Source: Mucidula mucida (lineage: Eukaryota; Basidiomycota; Agaricomycetes; Agaricales; Physalacriaceae). From it: DNA of 64,000 nt. The stretch spans positions 62,001-126,000 of the forward strand of contig JADNYV010000081.1 of NCBI GenBank assembly GCA_015501055.1, in the 5' to 3' direction. How positions within the stretch are numbered: position 1 is the first letter of the stretch; each line of letters starts with the position of its first letter. Below are positions 20,916 through 32,815 of this stretch, in pieces. A program made the position numbers and the translations under genes. A model generated the notes under the pieces. It made no database searches. It saw only the letters and a program-made list of their open reading frames with translations, and was not told where the DNA came from.

Positions 20916-23331
20916 CTACTGGCCGGGCAGGCCGAGGCTGGGGCATCGCTCCTCTAGAGGTTCGCCACCAAGCCGAACCATGTACTTGTAAAAGGTCCAG
21001 TAAGTGACCTTTCCTCCTAGTGTCTCATCGTCCGTTTTCAACGGCTGTTCCACGACCGGTGCCTCGAGAAGACCAGCCTTTATGGCCTGTAACATCGTTT
21101 CATCGGGAATGAAAGACGGGATGGGAGCCTGCGCCTGCGCCTTCTTCACGAAACCTTCGCGAAGTTCACTCTGAAGGCAGAGGACCCAGGGCTCAAAATG
21201 GTTGAGTCCAGGGGAAATTTGGGAGGCAATAAATGTCGCATTGGTCGCAAGGAAGAAGTCGGTTTTCGTCTTTTTTAGGTCCGTCCAAGACTTTGTCCAG
21301 TCGAACCAATCATCGAAAGGTGGCTTTGCGCGCATCACATAGTGGTCACCCTTAAATTCGTAGCGGCAAACGAACATGACGAGCACATAAAACAGTGATT
21401 CCAGGTCATGCCGGTAGAGATGACGGACTTGGGACTTATGGGGGTCTTGAAGGTCAATGGCCATGAAGGGAGGCGTTCCCGTGCGGCGCAGCAACGTATC
21501 GGATGCGTCATCTGAAAGCAGAGCAGCGAGGTCAAAGTCATTCGGAACACCGTAAACATTTCCGTCCTCATCCTCGCGGAACATGATGTTGGACATGCTT
21601 AAATCGCGGTGGAGGAGTTTCGGGACATCATACAGCCATTTATGAGCTGCAGACTAATTAGCATTGGAGACGAATGGGTTATATAGCCTCTGAGCTCACT
21701 CTGAAGGATGTCTAGAAACACTTGGGCGATCGTGCGCGCGCTGGTCAAACTCGTTATCGCGTGCAGCTCTTCCGAGACGCAGATGCGCAGACAGCGGTCT
21801 TCATAGTGATGTTTCTTCCCGTCCGCGTATTCCGCGATGTTGAGAAAGTCGCGCATGCGGGCTTGAACGGACTCGTCGCCAATCACGAGGTCTTTGGAAG
21901 CGAGCATATTCGGCAGGTGGTTGAGGACCCACGCATGTTTCTCGTCCGATGCGGCACACTGTCGCGCTCTTTGGATGAGGTCCATCTCTCTGGCGCGTGA
22001 CTTGGGTGGAAAGCTGAATTTAACGACAAAGTGCTTCTCGTCGGAGGAACGTATGGCTCCAACGACGCAGGTGGCACGACCGGTCAGACCAGGCTGGCGG
22101 AATACGATCTCTTTGAGAGTGTACTCCTCATGCTCGATGTTCATTCGCCGATTGTAGAAGATTTTGCGCCAGTCGTGGGAGCCATTCTCTTCCGCGAGTT
22201 CGGAGGCCGATTGAGAGTTCGTACACAACATCCACGAATCTTGGACGACATTGCGAAGCCCGAGGTCCTCGGGACTGAGGCGGCGCAGACCGTACACCAT
22301 CAATATGAATAGGTTCTGTCCTTCTTCTGTCGAGAGGTCGACGGGGGTGGAAACGGCGATTACACTCCGGTCATAGTACTGCAGTTGGAATCGGTGGCGG
22401 TCGAACAACGTGACTATGCTGTGGGAGCGCAGGATGACGTCCGACAAGTCCTCCATGGCGTATCGTGCGCATTCGATTTCCATACATTTCTGTGCTCGGG
22501 CATCCTCGCTGCTCTCAGTCTTGTTTGAATTGCCACTGGAGACCGCGTCCGACTGGACATGAAAACCATAAATGCTGCCATCTACATCGTCTTTTGGGCG
22601 CCTTCGTTTACTAGTCGTAGATCTGGCCTCTGTAGCGTCGGAAGCAGCAGACCCCGAATTTGGCGGGGTTGCCGGCTCGGTTAAGCATGGGTCGACACCT
22701 GGAATCGAGTAAGAATAGAACCGGCGGAAGCGCTCATGAACTGAACGTTACCTTTATGTAGAATCCGGAGCTGATGGTTGCCTTGGGACAAAGCCATGAC
22801 GGTGTCTTCTCCTTCGACGACATGGACGAGATCCAACATGGAGAAGGCTCTGTCGTGAATGCCGCCGCCGCCGGGTTCAAGGTCTTCAACAAATTTTCGA
22901 CCTTGGATGTTCGGAAGGGGATCAAGGTGCTCAAGCAGGCTCAATACAATGCTGTAGAGGGAAATAATGACGGGGTAAAGCCTGTCCCCGGTTTTGGTAG
23001 CCAAGAAAAAGTCCTCCAAGGCCTTCCTGAAGTCATCGTGGGCACTGACGAGCGCCAATACTTTAAAGCACAATGGATCGGTTTCCCAGGTGGCAGGCGT
23101 TCGAAACACGAGTTCCACGAACTTTTCGGCGTGCAAGAAGACGCGATGGTGCTGCAGGTCGTGCTCGAGGTATTCGTCGTGGACTTTCCTCTTATATCCT
23201 CTGACGCCAGGTACGTTGCTGAGAGCCTGAGGTGTACTGGGAATTGTAGAACAAGTATTGCTCAACATGAGAGAGAAAGCGTCGGGGTATCCCGTAGAAG
23301 CTGTCGGATCACTCGGAGGGACAACATGCAT
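20916..23331 (-). CDS. FunK1-type protein kinase, copy A, 769 aa, intact
   Basis: A fungal-specific FunK1 protein kinase (PF17667 family, greatly expanded in Agaricomycetes). Exons 23331-22752, 22698-21700 and 21646-20916 total 2310 nt and keep frame across 53-bp introns. The N-terminal exon is helical. The second exon has 'FILMVYGLRRLSPEDLG', a low-complexity basic hinge (TTSKRRRPKDD) and the N-lobe with 'VVKFSFP'. The third starts 'KWLYDVPKLLHRDLSMSNIMF' (catalytic HRD loop) and has 'NDFDLA' in the DFG position, then 'RRTGTPPFMAIDL' and 'LYRHDLESLFYVL'. Substrate and role are unknown for the family. A 369-bp stretch (21111-21479) is identical to copy B although the flanks are diverged. Confidence 0.9.
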
Positions 23332-23804
23332 AAACAAGCCGCCTCACACCGACTTATTGGTCCACATCGTTCAAATGCAAAGGTAATCTACTAACCATCA
23401 CATTACTGTAGGTATGCAGACTCGGCGATATAGGTATGCAGACTTCCGCTAGCCGCGCAGACATGATGGTCGTCTTCAGCCGAGGTGTACATTCAGAGGT
23501 TCATGTCTCATTGTGCTTTGGACACTGCGCCCAAAAATGTCAGACAAACTGAAATGTCAATGGAACTGAGATATGCGCTGCAGAGATACTCCGCGGACGG
23601 GCGCAAATGCAGGTGGCTATTGAGGGCCGGGCCGGCAGCGACGATTATGTTCGCATTTTGTGTCGTCACTCCTGTTTGTTTTCTACAGTTCTAAAATCCT
23701 CCCCATGGCTACACGCTTCGATTTTGTTACTGCCTTACCATTGATCAGCCGGGCTCCTAGCAGTCCCACCCATTCCCTGAAGTCTTCAAAAGCCGAGGCA
23801 CATT

Positions 23805-25332
23805 ATGTCTACCTACACTACTGGCCATGGACCCATCATCGACAAAGGCGGCGAGCTGTTCTATACTGATAGCGGTCCCATCCCAGGCTCTACGGACTAT
23901 AAGACGATTATTATCTTCCATGGAAGCGCATTCACAGGTCGTCAGTATTTTTCTCATCTCAGTGCATATCGGCCGTCGAACTACGCACTATCATACACGC
24001 TCCGTCGCCGGCTCCCCATGGCAGCCGCACATAACTTGCGGTTGGTGATACCTAACCGCCGTGATTTACGCTGGATCCACGAAGTATCACGACAATGATC
24101 TACGATCATTGAGAGAGGGGAGCCGCGAGTTCTTGGAATTGTTAGGATTAGAAACCATTACTTTCTTGGCGTGGTATATCAAAACAAACGGCATTCCCAA
24201 GCCACCGCGGATCGCAAGTCGGGTGGGCTAGTCACCATTGGATGGAGTCTAGGAGCTAGCACGTACATGACCGTCGTTCATTAAGCGGTGCTCCTCGATA
24301 ACAAATACTGTAGCGTTTCGACCGCAAATTCACATAACGGGTCACGGGGGTCTTTGAAGTGAAGCTATATATACATCATAATGGGTCACGGACCACTTTG
24401 GTCAGGCACGAGCCTCCAAATAAGGAAATTTCAGGTCCCGCTATAAGCGGAACTGTCCAAAAAAGGCAATTTAAGGGTCTGTGAAGCTGTTCGCTGTAAC
24501 TTCAGACCATAATGGGTCACAGGCTGTGAAGTTACGGTTGAAACGCTACAGTAGTACGCTCTAGGCCTCTCGCGATGCTCGCCTATCCAGACCTCATTCC
24601 GAAGGAGCTGTACTCCGCCATTGAGCCCTACTACAAACAAATGATCTTCTACGGTACGTCTATACTCACTCTTCATCTCAATTCTTTTTGATTGCACTCT
24701 CAGACGCCCCGCACCTGGCCTTCGGATACGACCAGCCGCCGGAAGGCTATAACCCCTTTACTGACCCAGATCTCAAATTGCCTGAAGAAGTGTTCGCCAA
24801 CTTCGGCGTCTGGGTCAGTTCGTACTATGACCATCCGGATCTTGCCTCGCGCACGCGCAAGGGACTGGATTTCAGCAAGCGTGGACCCAAAATTACGCTG
24901 GACAATATGACACCGGAGGATACAAAGGACAACTTTGACGGGGATGCGGCTGGACGTATGGAGGTTCCTATGTATGTCGGCTGACATGTAGTCTTAGATG
25001 CGCCAACTGACAACCGGCGATCTTTAGGTACTTCGTTTGTATACAGCCAACCCTTCGTACGCAAGCGCTGTGGGATGAAACGCTCGTGCAGAACGTTCTC
25101 CCCGAGCTGGAGACCGTGCATCAGTTCTGCACCGCGACGAACTGGTATTGTGTATGGGGCTTCTTCGAGAATGAGCGACTACTCAGGGAACATAACGCTG
25201 CGGGCCACAAGGTCCGCCAGATAAAGTTCATCGAACTGCCGGGCGCGAACCACCACGACTGATTTATGTGTCACGCAGGTGCATTGGGATGACCCCAAAG
25301 CGTATATGGATGCCATTCTAAAAGGACTTTGA
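23805..25332 (+). pseudogene. alpha/beta hydrolase gene, broken and interrupted by a MITE
   Basis: Reads as an alpha/beta-hydrolase: 'TIIIFHGSAFTG' (HG oxyanion region), 'AAAHNLRLVIPNRRD', 'STKYHDNDLRSLREGSREFLELLG', nucleophile elbow 'TIGWSLGAS' (GxSxG), 'FYDAPHLAFGYD', and the end 'FIELPGANHH' / 'VHWDDPKAYMDAILKGL' with the catalytic-His region, stop 25330-25332. It is broken by a one-base surplus in TTT 24065-24067, another frame change near 24205, a stop in 'TVVH*' near 24283, loss of a clear donor before the final exon, and the 244-bp MITE at 24308-24551. Some single-base breaks may be sequence errors; the MITE is not. Substrate unknown. Confidence 0.7.
24308..24551. mobile_element. 244-bp TA-flanked MITE, copy 1
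   Basis: A 244-bp element bounded by TA on both sides (24306-24307 and 24552-24553). The terminal inverted repeats start CTGTAGCGTTTCGACCG and extend to about 27 bp with few mismatches. The internal part is non-coding and repeats the heptamer GGGTCAC three times. Copy 2 at 25687-25930 has the same length and only four differences. TA duplication and size fit a Tc1/mariner-derived MITE. Inserted inside the alpha/beta hydrolase gene. Confidence 0.85.
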
Positions 25333-25686
25333 TTGTGAAGAGATGCTCGCTAGCACTCGGAGTTGTATAATGCCTAATATTCATTGAAAAATATTTCTTC
25401 GCCGCTCGGATCGAACACGACGTCAAGCTTTTAGGGAGTAGATTTTCTTAATGTCAGGTTTATCATATCACTCTGATCTTATGGAAGAGAAGAGCAAGTA
25501 ACACGTGTTGGACACGGCGGGCTGACCGTTCAAGGCTGGAGATGTACGGATCTTCTCCGGAGAGCCGTTTCCAATGAAGGAATTCATAGCAGGCAGCTTA
25601 CGGCTCCTAAAACAAATCGCCTTGACACCGTGCAAACGGATAGAACATCCGAACTCATACTCATACTCATACTCGACACGGCAGTA

Positions 25687-25930
25687 CTGTAGCGTTTCGA
25701 CCGCAAATTCACATAAAGGGTCACGGGGGTCTTTGAAGTGAAGCTATATATACATCATAACGGGTCACGGACCACTTTGGTCAGGCACGAGCCTCCAAAT
25801 AAGGAAATTTCAGGTCCCGCTATAAGCGGAACTGTCCAAAAAAGGCAATTTAAGGGTCTGTGAAGCTGTTTGCTGTAACTTCAGACCATAATGGGTCACA
25901 GGCTGTGAAGTTACGGTCGAAACGCTACAG
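25687..25930. mobile_element. 244-bp TA-flanked MITE, copy 2
   Basis: Same element as at 24308-24551, same orientation, about 98% identical, flanked by TA (25685-25686 and 25931-25932). Its right terminal repeat matches the left one better than in copy 1 (CGGTCG instead of CGGTTG). It lies in intergenic sequence just after a short ACTCAT microsatellite (about 25650-25672). Confidence 0.85.
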
Positions 25931-26298
25931 TATACACCGACGCGAGCGCAAGGATCAATCGCCAAAAAGAAAGCATTTTCAAATGATAGACTCACTAACC
26001 GCCAAGGGAATGCGCCCGCTGGACCTATTGTGAGTATGAGTAGATTCTTCAAGGATGAAAAGGTAAGTACAAAAAATGAACCTTTCATGAGCGCGCGGAG
26101 CAAGGTCTGGAAGAGAGGAAGCGGGCGCAAGAAATTGTCGCGAAGAGTGAGAGCCAGCGCGTCCTGAAAGTAGCAGGTCATTCTTCCACGACCAAAGGAA
26201 GTTGGCCAATGTAACCCGCACGTCATCGCTATGTACTACTCTTCTCCTTACCATTTCACGCTGCCCTCTCTGACTTCTGTAACCCAAAGCTCTTTATG

Positions 26299-26611
26299 AA
26301 CACCATACCGCGCTTGGCCTAGACCTGTAAGGAGTATCGACGCTCTACTCCAAGACAATATTGCCAGTCCAGTCCCCGAAGCCCGTAACCCCTCATCAAA
26401 CCCAGGCTTCGACGAGCTTGGCTGGCACATCATCAAGCCAAACTTGCAACCAAATGTCACCTCTTTCACCGCTCCGCGTGCGTATCCACGCGACCGTTTG
26501 CCAGAAACGTACTTCGGGGCACTCCAGGACCTGAGCGACCCAGATGTTTCATTCTCAACATCGCCCGTCAATGGCATATATGGCTCCATGCAGATTGAAC
26601 GTTGCACGTAG
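26299..26611 (+). other. possible exon of an unrecognised gene
   Basis: An open frame of about 100 codons without ATG ending at TAG 26609-26611 has protein-like composition ('ASPVPEARNPSSNPGFDELG', 'YPRDRLPETYFGALQDLSDP'). I do not recognise the family and found no partner exons, so it may be a gene relic. Confidence 0.25.
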
Positions 26612-26634
26612 AACAAGATTCATAGTGATCTGCT

Positions 26635-27125
26635 GGCTCTGGCTTCAAGCCAGGCCAGCCGTGGGCCAGCCATGTTTGAGCCAGAGCCAGGCCGGGCCGT
26701 GACGACGGCTTGACAGAGCCCACGGCCTGGCTTCCCATTTCGCGGGCCGTAAGGCAGCCTTCAGGCCATGCCATTGGTGGTGTGCCCTATCGGTCAAATT
26801 TTGAGGTGTGTAGAGTAGTCGAAAACCTGTTGAGACAACCTTTTATCATTTGTAGTCTTTCCCTGCATCCAGGGTGCTCATAACAGTCGGACCTTTTGAC
26901 TGGTCAGGTAGTATTTATATGATGACACTAACATTTGCCTGCAGACTCTCGACTGTTGTACTGCCAGACAATAGGAAGAACAGTTCTTGATTGAAGACTA
27001 GAGCTTACCCGTGTCATATGCACCTCAATACAACAAAATCTGGCCGCGCGCCTCATCTCGCCACATCCCGCCATATCCCGCCCCAAGCCGTGGCTCAGGT
27101 CAGAGCCAGGCCAGTTCGCCATAAT
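26635..27125. repeat. GC-rich palindromic GCCAGGCC-type repeat region
   Basis: Two clusters (26635-26770 and about 27035-27125) are rich in related words such as GGCTCTGGCTT, AGCCAGGCC, GAGCCAGAGCCAGGCC and GGTCAGAGCCAGGCCAG, in both orientations. The spacer between them is ordinary AT-richer sequence. This looks like the ends or remnants of an interspersed repeat, but no coding part or target duplication was found. Confidence 0.35.
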
Positions 27126-27599
27126 AGGCTCCCGACCGAGCGCGACTTTCAGACGCGCAATCCGCCTGTAACGCCGTGCTTCTGTGATGATATTGTATCG
27201 ATTGCTTTCTCGATACCAGCAAACAGATTTCTATACTGCGGTAAACAACCTTAAAGCGGCGAGGTCGAAGTTCTCCAGAGTCCTTGATTGAGGACAGGAC
27301 ACGGGAGCCGTGAAGAACGCGGTCAAAGTGGCTTCATTTTGTGCTAGATGCACATCGAGTCTTTACGAACTGTGGTTCGCAAGCAGGAGCGCCTGGGATC
27401 ATCTCTCCAATGTTCCGCGAAATACGCCGTGCTCCAGAAGATGTAGTATTTCCCCGCGAGGTTACGGCCTATACACACAACGTATGGACGGCGGTCATAA
27501 AGAGAAGACACAGACAAGGGCTGATTGCGCATAGTATGTACGTACAATGAAGAGTCCAAGGGATATGAAAAGATGGAGCAAAGACTGTAAGTGTTTAGC

Positions 27600-28342
27600 G
27601 ACTTGGTTTCTTCCGACGCATCAAAGACTACGTCCTTGACGTCGAGATCGTAAACGGGAGGATTGTCGACGGGTTTCCCAGCATCAACAAAGTAGTAGTC
27701 GACGACACGAGTTTGTCGGCGGCGGGTAAAGGCGCGGCAGGAGAGTAGACCGACGAGGAAGAAGAACCGGAGGATGACGCCAATTCCGCAGCCTGGAGAC
27801 TATTAGACATGAATATACACACCACTCGCGAGGAGACACACCGAAAACAAAAGCGACTGCACGACCTTCCCAAGGCCCGAGGGCCATAATCGCTTTGTGT
27901 AGACGATCCACGACGGGCGTATGATGAGGAGGATTTACGAACTCGATCCTATCGCCACCCTTTGTGTGGCCCATCATGGTGGCAGCATCGAACAAGATGT
28001 GGATGGAAGGAGCGCTGACGTTCAAAGCGGGAGCAACGTCGACGGTGGAGATGAGATCCAGTCCAAAAGCCTGACGGAAAGCGTTAGCGATTGATATGGC
28101 GCTGTTGTGGGCTGGGCAAGGACGCCGCATTTCGCGATTAACGGTCCCGGGGACCATGCCTGACGCGAACGAGGGTGGAGGGAGTGCCTCGTTGTACTGG
28201 TTAGGTTCGGAAAGAATGACTAAGCGCGTTGGCGCGGCACTGGCTGAAATCGAGTTAATATCTCGGACATGGCAAGGCAGCAAGGCACGTTACCTAAGGC
28301 CGCTACGAGGAGGGCAGTGAATAACCCAATGGAGAGCTTCAT
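27600..28342 (-). CDS. unrecognised signal-peptide / single-TM protein, copy 1
   Basis: Exons 28342-28294, 28243-27842 and from 27792 join in phase. The protein has a signal peptide ('MKLSIGLFTALLVAALA'), a lumenal part with 'TRLVILSEPNQYNE', 'PCPAHNSAISIANAFRQAFG' and 'HILFDAATMMGHTKGGDRIEF', then a membrane helix 'GVILRFFFLVGLLS' followed by RRRQTR and a cytosolic tail 'DNPPVYDLDVKDVVFDASEET'. I do not recognise a named family. Copy 2 (40284-46707) ends with a stop shortly after the same tail; here the codon is changed and the frame runs on to 27344, so the end is uncertain. It shares its promoter region with copy 2 and is divergent to laccase copy B. Confidence 0.65.
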
Positions 28343-28732
28343 TATGGGCGGGTGTCTGATTGGAAATGGTCAAGGGTATCAGTAAGTAGATGGGTAGTCG
28401 TGGTTAAGTCAAAGCAATATTGCGCATCACCATGTGCCGGATATTGAAACTCCGTCAAGCCAAGGTCGTTGGTTGAACGACTTCCTGCTTCTGCCTCTTC
28501 CCATGTCGAACATTTGCTGCAGCTACGCGTCCATTGCCTCGAAAACTAAGCCTCAAATAGCGATATCACTATCCAGTACGTAGACGAAATTTATAGTTTC
28601 AATTCGCGGATATCGTCCGCTTTACGTTGAGTTGTTCTCTTTTTAATGCCTCAAAGACCTCCACGCTGTCATGCTATCCTTTTACGGTACTCCCACGCCG
28701 CGTCTTCGCGATCCTCGGCGCGTCTTGTGCAG

Positions 28733-28739
28733 TATAAAA
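28733..28739 (+). promoter_or_regulatory. TATA box kept in front of laccase copy B
   Basis: TATAAAA within a promoter stretch nearly identical to that of laccase A. Confidence 0.5.
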
Positions 28740-28795
28740 CACTGCCGATGAGGACCACGATCCTCGTTTCTTCATCCATACACATTCCTTACACG

Positions 28796-29855
28796 ATGAT
28801 CCAACTGAAACACTCTCTCCTATCTTTGGTCCTCCTCGCTGTATCGGGCGTCGCTCAGAGTGTGATAGGCCCGGTCGGAGACATGGTCATCACTGACCAG
28901 ACCGTCGCTCCCGATGGATTCAGTCGTCTTGGTGCTGTCGCGAATGGTATTGCACATGCGACAGGACAATCATTGAAGTTGATGGTGTCAACCACGAACC
29001 GTTGACAGTCGATCAAATTCACATCTTTGCCGGTAAGCGTCGCGTCCATTATTGGTTACGAATCCATACTTCCGCGTTTTCTGTAGGCCAGCGCTACTCG
29101 TTTGTGGTAAGTCTGTGCTCGAGACCTCCGGCACCATTTGACCGCTATCCTCATCTAGCTGAATGCCAACCAAGATGAAGATAACTGCTGTAAGTTTACC
29201 TCGTAGTATTTCTGGGCTGTGTAACTTATACTCCTTAGGGATTCGCGCCAGTCCCAGTATCGGTGACGGTGGTTTTGACGACGGAATCAACTCTGCTATC
29301 CTTCGCTATACAAACGCAGACGACGCTGAACCGATCACTCGGAGTGACACCAGTACTGCACATCTCCTGGAACAAAACCTCGTTGTGAGTATGACAAACT
29401 TTCGGTATCGAACTTGTCTGACATACTGTATGATGGCAGCCTCTTGAGAATCCCGGAGCAGTAAGTCGCGAAGCTTCCGCGTCGCTATGTCGTGAACATC
29501 GGGACTACGGGAGACAACGTTACCATTCGCTTTACCACCGATAACGCTGGACCGTGGTTCCTGCATTGGTTGGTCCGAGAGCCTTGGTGTATTCCCTAGA
29601 CTAACTGTTACCATATTGATTGGCATCTCGAAGCGTAAGTACTTGACCGTCTTTTCGATATAGAACACTAAACATCCGTCCTAGTGGCCTGGCGGCTATC
29701 TTCCCCGAAGGCGTTGACTCCTGGACGACCGCTATCGACCCTGCCGGTGACACATTGTTCGCCATCCATCCAACGCATTTGTTTCTGAGATTTCTGTAGA
29801 CCAATGGGACCAACTGTGCCCAATCTACGATGCGCTACCCGAAGAAGATTTGTAA
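28796..29855 (+). pseudogene. laccase copy B with two large internal deletions
   Basis: Promoter, signal peptide and first 50 or so codons follow copy A closely, then 'GAVANGI' jumps (near 28953) straight into the segment equivalent to 18744 in copy A, with loss of about 0.97 kb. A second junction near 29477 removes the equivalent of about 19268-19833. The HWHG, HSHL and HPFHLHG copper sites are therefore gone and the splice acceptor before 'DWHLEA' is altered. What remains ends like copy A ('[12 protein letters not shown]', stop 29853-29855). It cannot encode an active laccase. Sequence identity in the retained parts is high, so the duplication is fairly recent. Confidence 0.9.
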
Positions 29856-30264
29856 AACATTGAATGGTCCCTCTCTTACAATCCCTTTCTTTCGAATTAC
29901 TTTCATTCTTACTCAGACTCGATGGGACTGTTATATTTATGTGCAGAGTGTTGTACATGAAAATTCAACTTAAATCTCGCAGGCTAGATGTGCCACAGCC
30001 CTTTGAACGTGATGTACTTGTGTGTGTCTGCAAACTCATGTTGAATGGTTTCTTGGCGTTGTGCGGTGCATCTCTGAATCGCTCCTCAATCGTGCGGTTG
30101 TGTTCGAATTTGCGATCCCTTATTATGACTCCTACTCAATGGGAGATCATGAATCTCAGGCGTAGACAAGAGAGGCGCTGGCGGTGAGCTTGAAACACAG
30201 AACATAGGTAAAATGGAGATCACATTATTTTTAACGTATCCTGAGTTCCAACATACATGCTAAA

Positions 30265-32815
30265 TTACAAGGGCGGGGGCGCGGAGAAGCCGAGCTTGCG
30301 GCGTCGCACATCCAGAGGTTGGCCATCAAAGTGGCGCATGTACGGGTAAAAGGTCCAATAAGTAACTGCCCCTCCGAGTGTCTCGTCGTCGACCTTCTCC
30401 GGCTCTTCCACGACTGGTGCCTGCACAAGACCAGCCTCTACAGCATACAACATCTCTTCATCCATCTGGAAAGACGGGATGGGAGCCTGCGCCTGCGCCT
30501 TCTTCACGAAACCTTCGCGAAGTTCACTCTGAAGGCAGAGGACCCAGGGCTCAAAATGGTTGAGTCCAGGGGAAATTTGGGAGGCAATAAATGTCGCATT
30601 GGTCGCAAGGAAGAAGTCGGTTTTCGTCTTTTTTAGGTCCGTCCAAGACTTTGTCCAGTCGAACCAATCATCGAAAGGTGGCTTTGCGCGCATCACATAG
30701 TGGTCACCCTTAAATTCGTAGCGGCAAACGAACATGACGAGCACATAAAACAGTGATTCCAGGTCATGCCGGTAGAGATGACGGACTTGGGACTTATGGG
30801 GGTCTTGAAGGTCAATGGCCATGAAGGGAGGCGTTCCGGTGCGCCGAAGCGATGTACTGCTGCTTTCCCCTTCGATTTGGGAAAGCAAGGATGCGAGATC
30901 AAGGTCATTCGGAACCCCATAGACATTTGCGTCCTTATCCTTGCGGAACATGATATTGGACTGGCTCAAATCGCGGTGGAGGATTTTCGGAACCTCGTAG
31001 AGCCAATTGTGAGCTACAGAGCCGTTAGAATAGATTCGGAAGGGGCGTGTGAAGCTTACTTTGAAGGACGTCAAGAAAAACTTGGGCTACCTCGCGTGGG
31101 CTGGTCAAGCAGGTGATCGGATGCAGTCGTTCGGACACGGTGATTCGAAGACAGCGGTCCTCGTAGTGGTATTTCTGCTTGTCCGCGTACTCTGCGTCAT
31201 TAAGAAAGTCCCGCATGCGGGCTTGAACAGAGTCCGCGCCAATGTCGACGTCTTCGGAAGCAATTATGTTCGGCAGGTGCTTGAGGACCCAGGCATGTTT
31301 CTCGTCCGATTCGGCACACTGTCGCGCTCTTTGGACAAGGTCCGTCTCTGAGACACGTGTCTTGGCTGGACAACTGAACTTCACAACAACATGCTCATCG
31401 CCGGTTGAACGTATGGCTTCAACAACACATGTGGTGCGACCGATCAGACCTGGCTGACGGAAGATGATATCCTTGAGCGTGTACTCCTCGCCCGCAATTG
31501 TCATCTTCACATCATAGAACATTTTGTGCCAGGTCTTGGTACCACCATCGTCCACACCTTTCGCAGCCGATTCGAAGGTCCTGCACAGTGCCAACGAATC
31601 GTTAACGATGTTTCGAAGCCCAAGGTCCTCGGGACTGAGGCGGCGCAGACCGTACACCATCAAAATGAAGAGGTTCTGTCCTTGCTCTGTCAAGAGGTCG
31701 ACAGCGGTGGAAACGGCGATTACACTCCGGTCAAAGTACTCGAATTGGATACGGTCCCGGTCGAACAAGGTGAGTATACTGTGGGAACGGAGAATGACAT
31801 TGGAAAGATGTTCCATGGCATATCGCGCGCATTGCGCCTGAGCACAGAATTGAGTCTTTGTATCCGCCTTCCGACTGACGCTCAAGGTCTCGCCTGACTG
31901 GCGGCTGATCTTCAGGTCCGAATCTCTGTCATCCGTATCGTCGTCCTGGCGAGCTCGCTTCCCGGGTTTGCTGTTTGTACCGTCGGACGCGGCAGGACTG
32001 GCTTGACCGGAATCTGGCGCGCTTGCCTGATTGCCTTTGCGGCGGGGGCGCAGTCCTTGAAGCGGGTCGCGTCCTGAAATCGATGAATAAGAAGAAAATC
32101 AAGTGCAAAAAACTTTGACTATACCTTCATGTATAACCCGAAAGTCGTTGTTGCCGCGGCATAGGGTCAGGTCGGTGTCTTTCACCTCGACGCAATGGAC
32201 GATGTTATAGAAGGCCAGCTTCTTCTTGTCGACAGTGAAGGTGTCAAACAGTGCTCTGATGTCGGGGGACTGGTCTTTAATGACAGCATCGACGAGGTGC
32301 GTGGGATGGTTCTGGGAAAAAGCCAATTTTAAGGCCTTGCGACTGTGATCATCCGGGAGAGGATCATGTTCGTCGAGAAGCGTCAGGACGGCGGTGTACA
32401 GGGATACAATGAAGGGATAAAGGCGCTCCTCTAGACCGCGACCTTTGGCACTATCGAGAAATCTCGTCAAGGCGTTTTGGAAGTTGGCGTCGCCAGTGAT
32501 GGCCGTCAATGCAGCGGAGCGCGAGGAGTTGTTCTCCGAGTCGGCAGACTGTCGAAAGACTAGCTCAATGAACTTCTCTGTGTCCATGAAAACACGATTG
32601 TTCCGCAGATCGTGCTGGATGTGGGCGTCGTAGTCTGTCCTGTGGTACGGGCCCTTGCTCCCTAACTCCTTGTCGTCATCGTAGGAGGAGAGGATACCAG
32701 AGCCGAAGCCCTGTGGAGTAGTGAGATGAGTAGTGAGATGAATAGGACAGGGGTTCGCCACTGGGCGAGTCGGCGTCCGAGGGTGATTATCAGGATCGTC
32801 AGCGTGAACATCCAT
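30265..32815 (-). CDS. FunK1-type protein kinase, copy B, 817 aa, intact
   Basis: Exons 32815-32125, 32073-31060 and 31013-30265 total 2454 nt and stay in frame (introns 51 and 46 bp). Architecture as copy A: helical N-terminal exon, a hinge 'SDGTNSKPGKRARQDDD', N-lobe 'VVVKFSCPAK', catalytic loop 'YEVPKILHRDLSQSNIMF', 'NDLDLA', 'RRTGTPPFMAIDL'. The start at 32815 ('MDVHADDPDN') is preferred over ATG 32890, because a TATA box (32906-32914) lies only 16 bp before the latter. C-terminus and N-terminus differ clearly from copy A, but a 369-bp stretch (30469-30837) is identical to it. Function unknown. Confidence 0.9.

Noticed and set aside
22774..23394. Plus-strand 206-aa frame opposite FunK1 copy A exon 1
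   Set aside because: Antisense shadow of a clear FunK1 exon; similar shadows occur opposite copies B, C and D.
24431..26226. Minus-strand frames ending in 'QTLKLPFLDSSAYSGT' at two places
   Set aside because: Both lie in the two MITE copies and simply reflect the repeated non-coding element.
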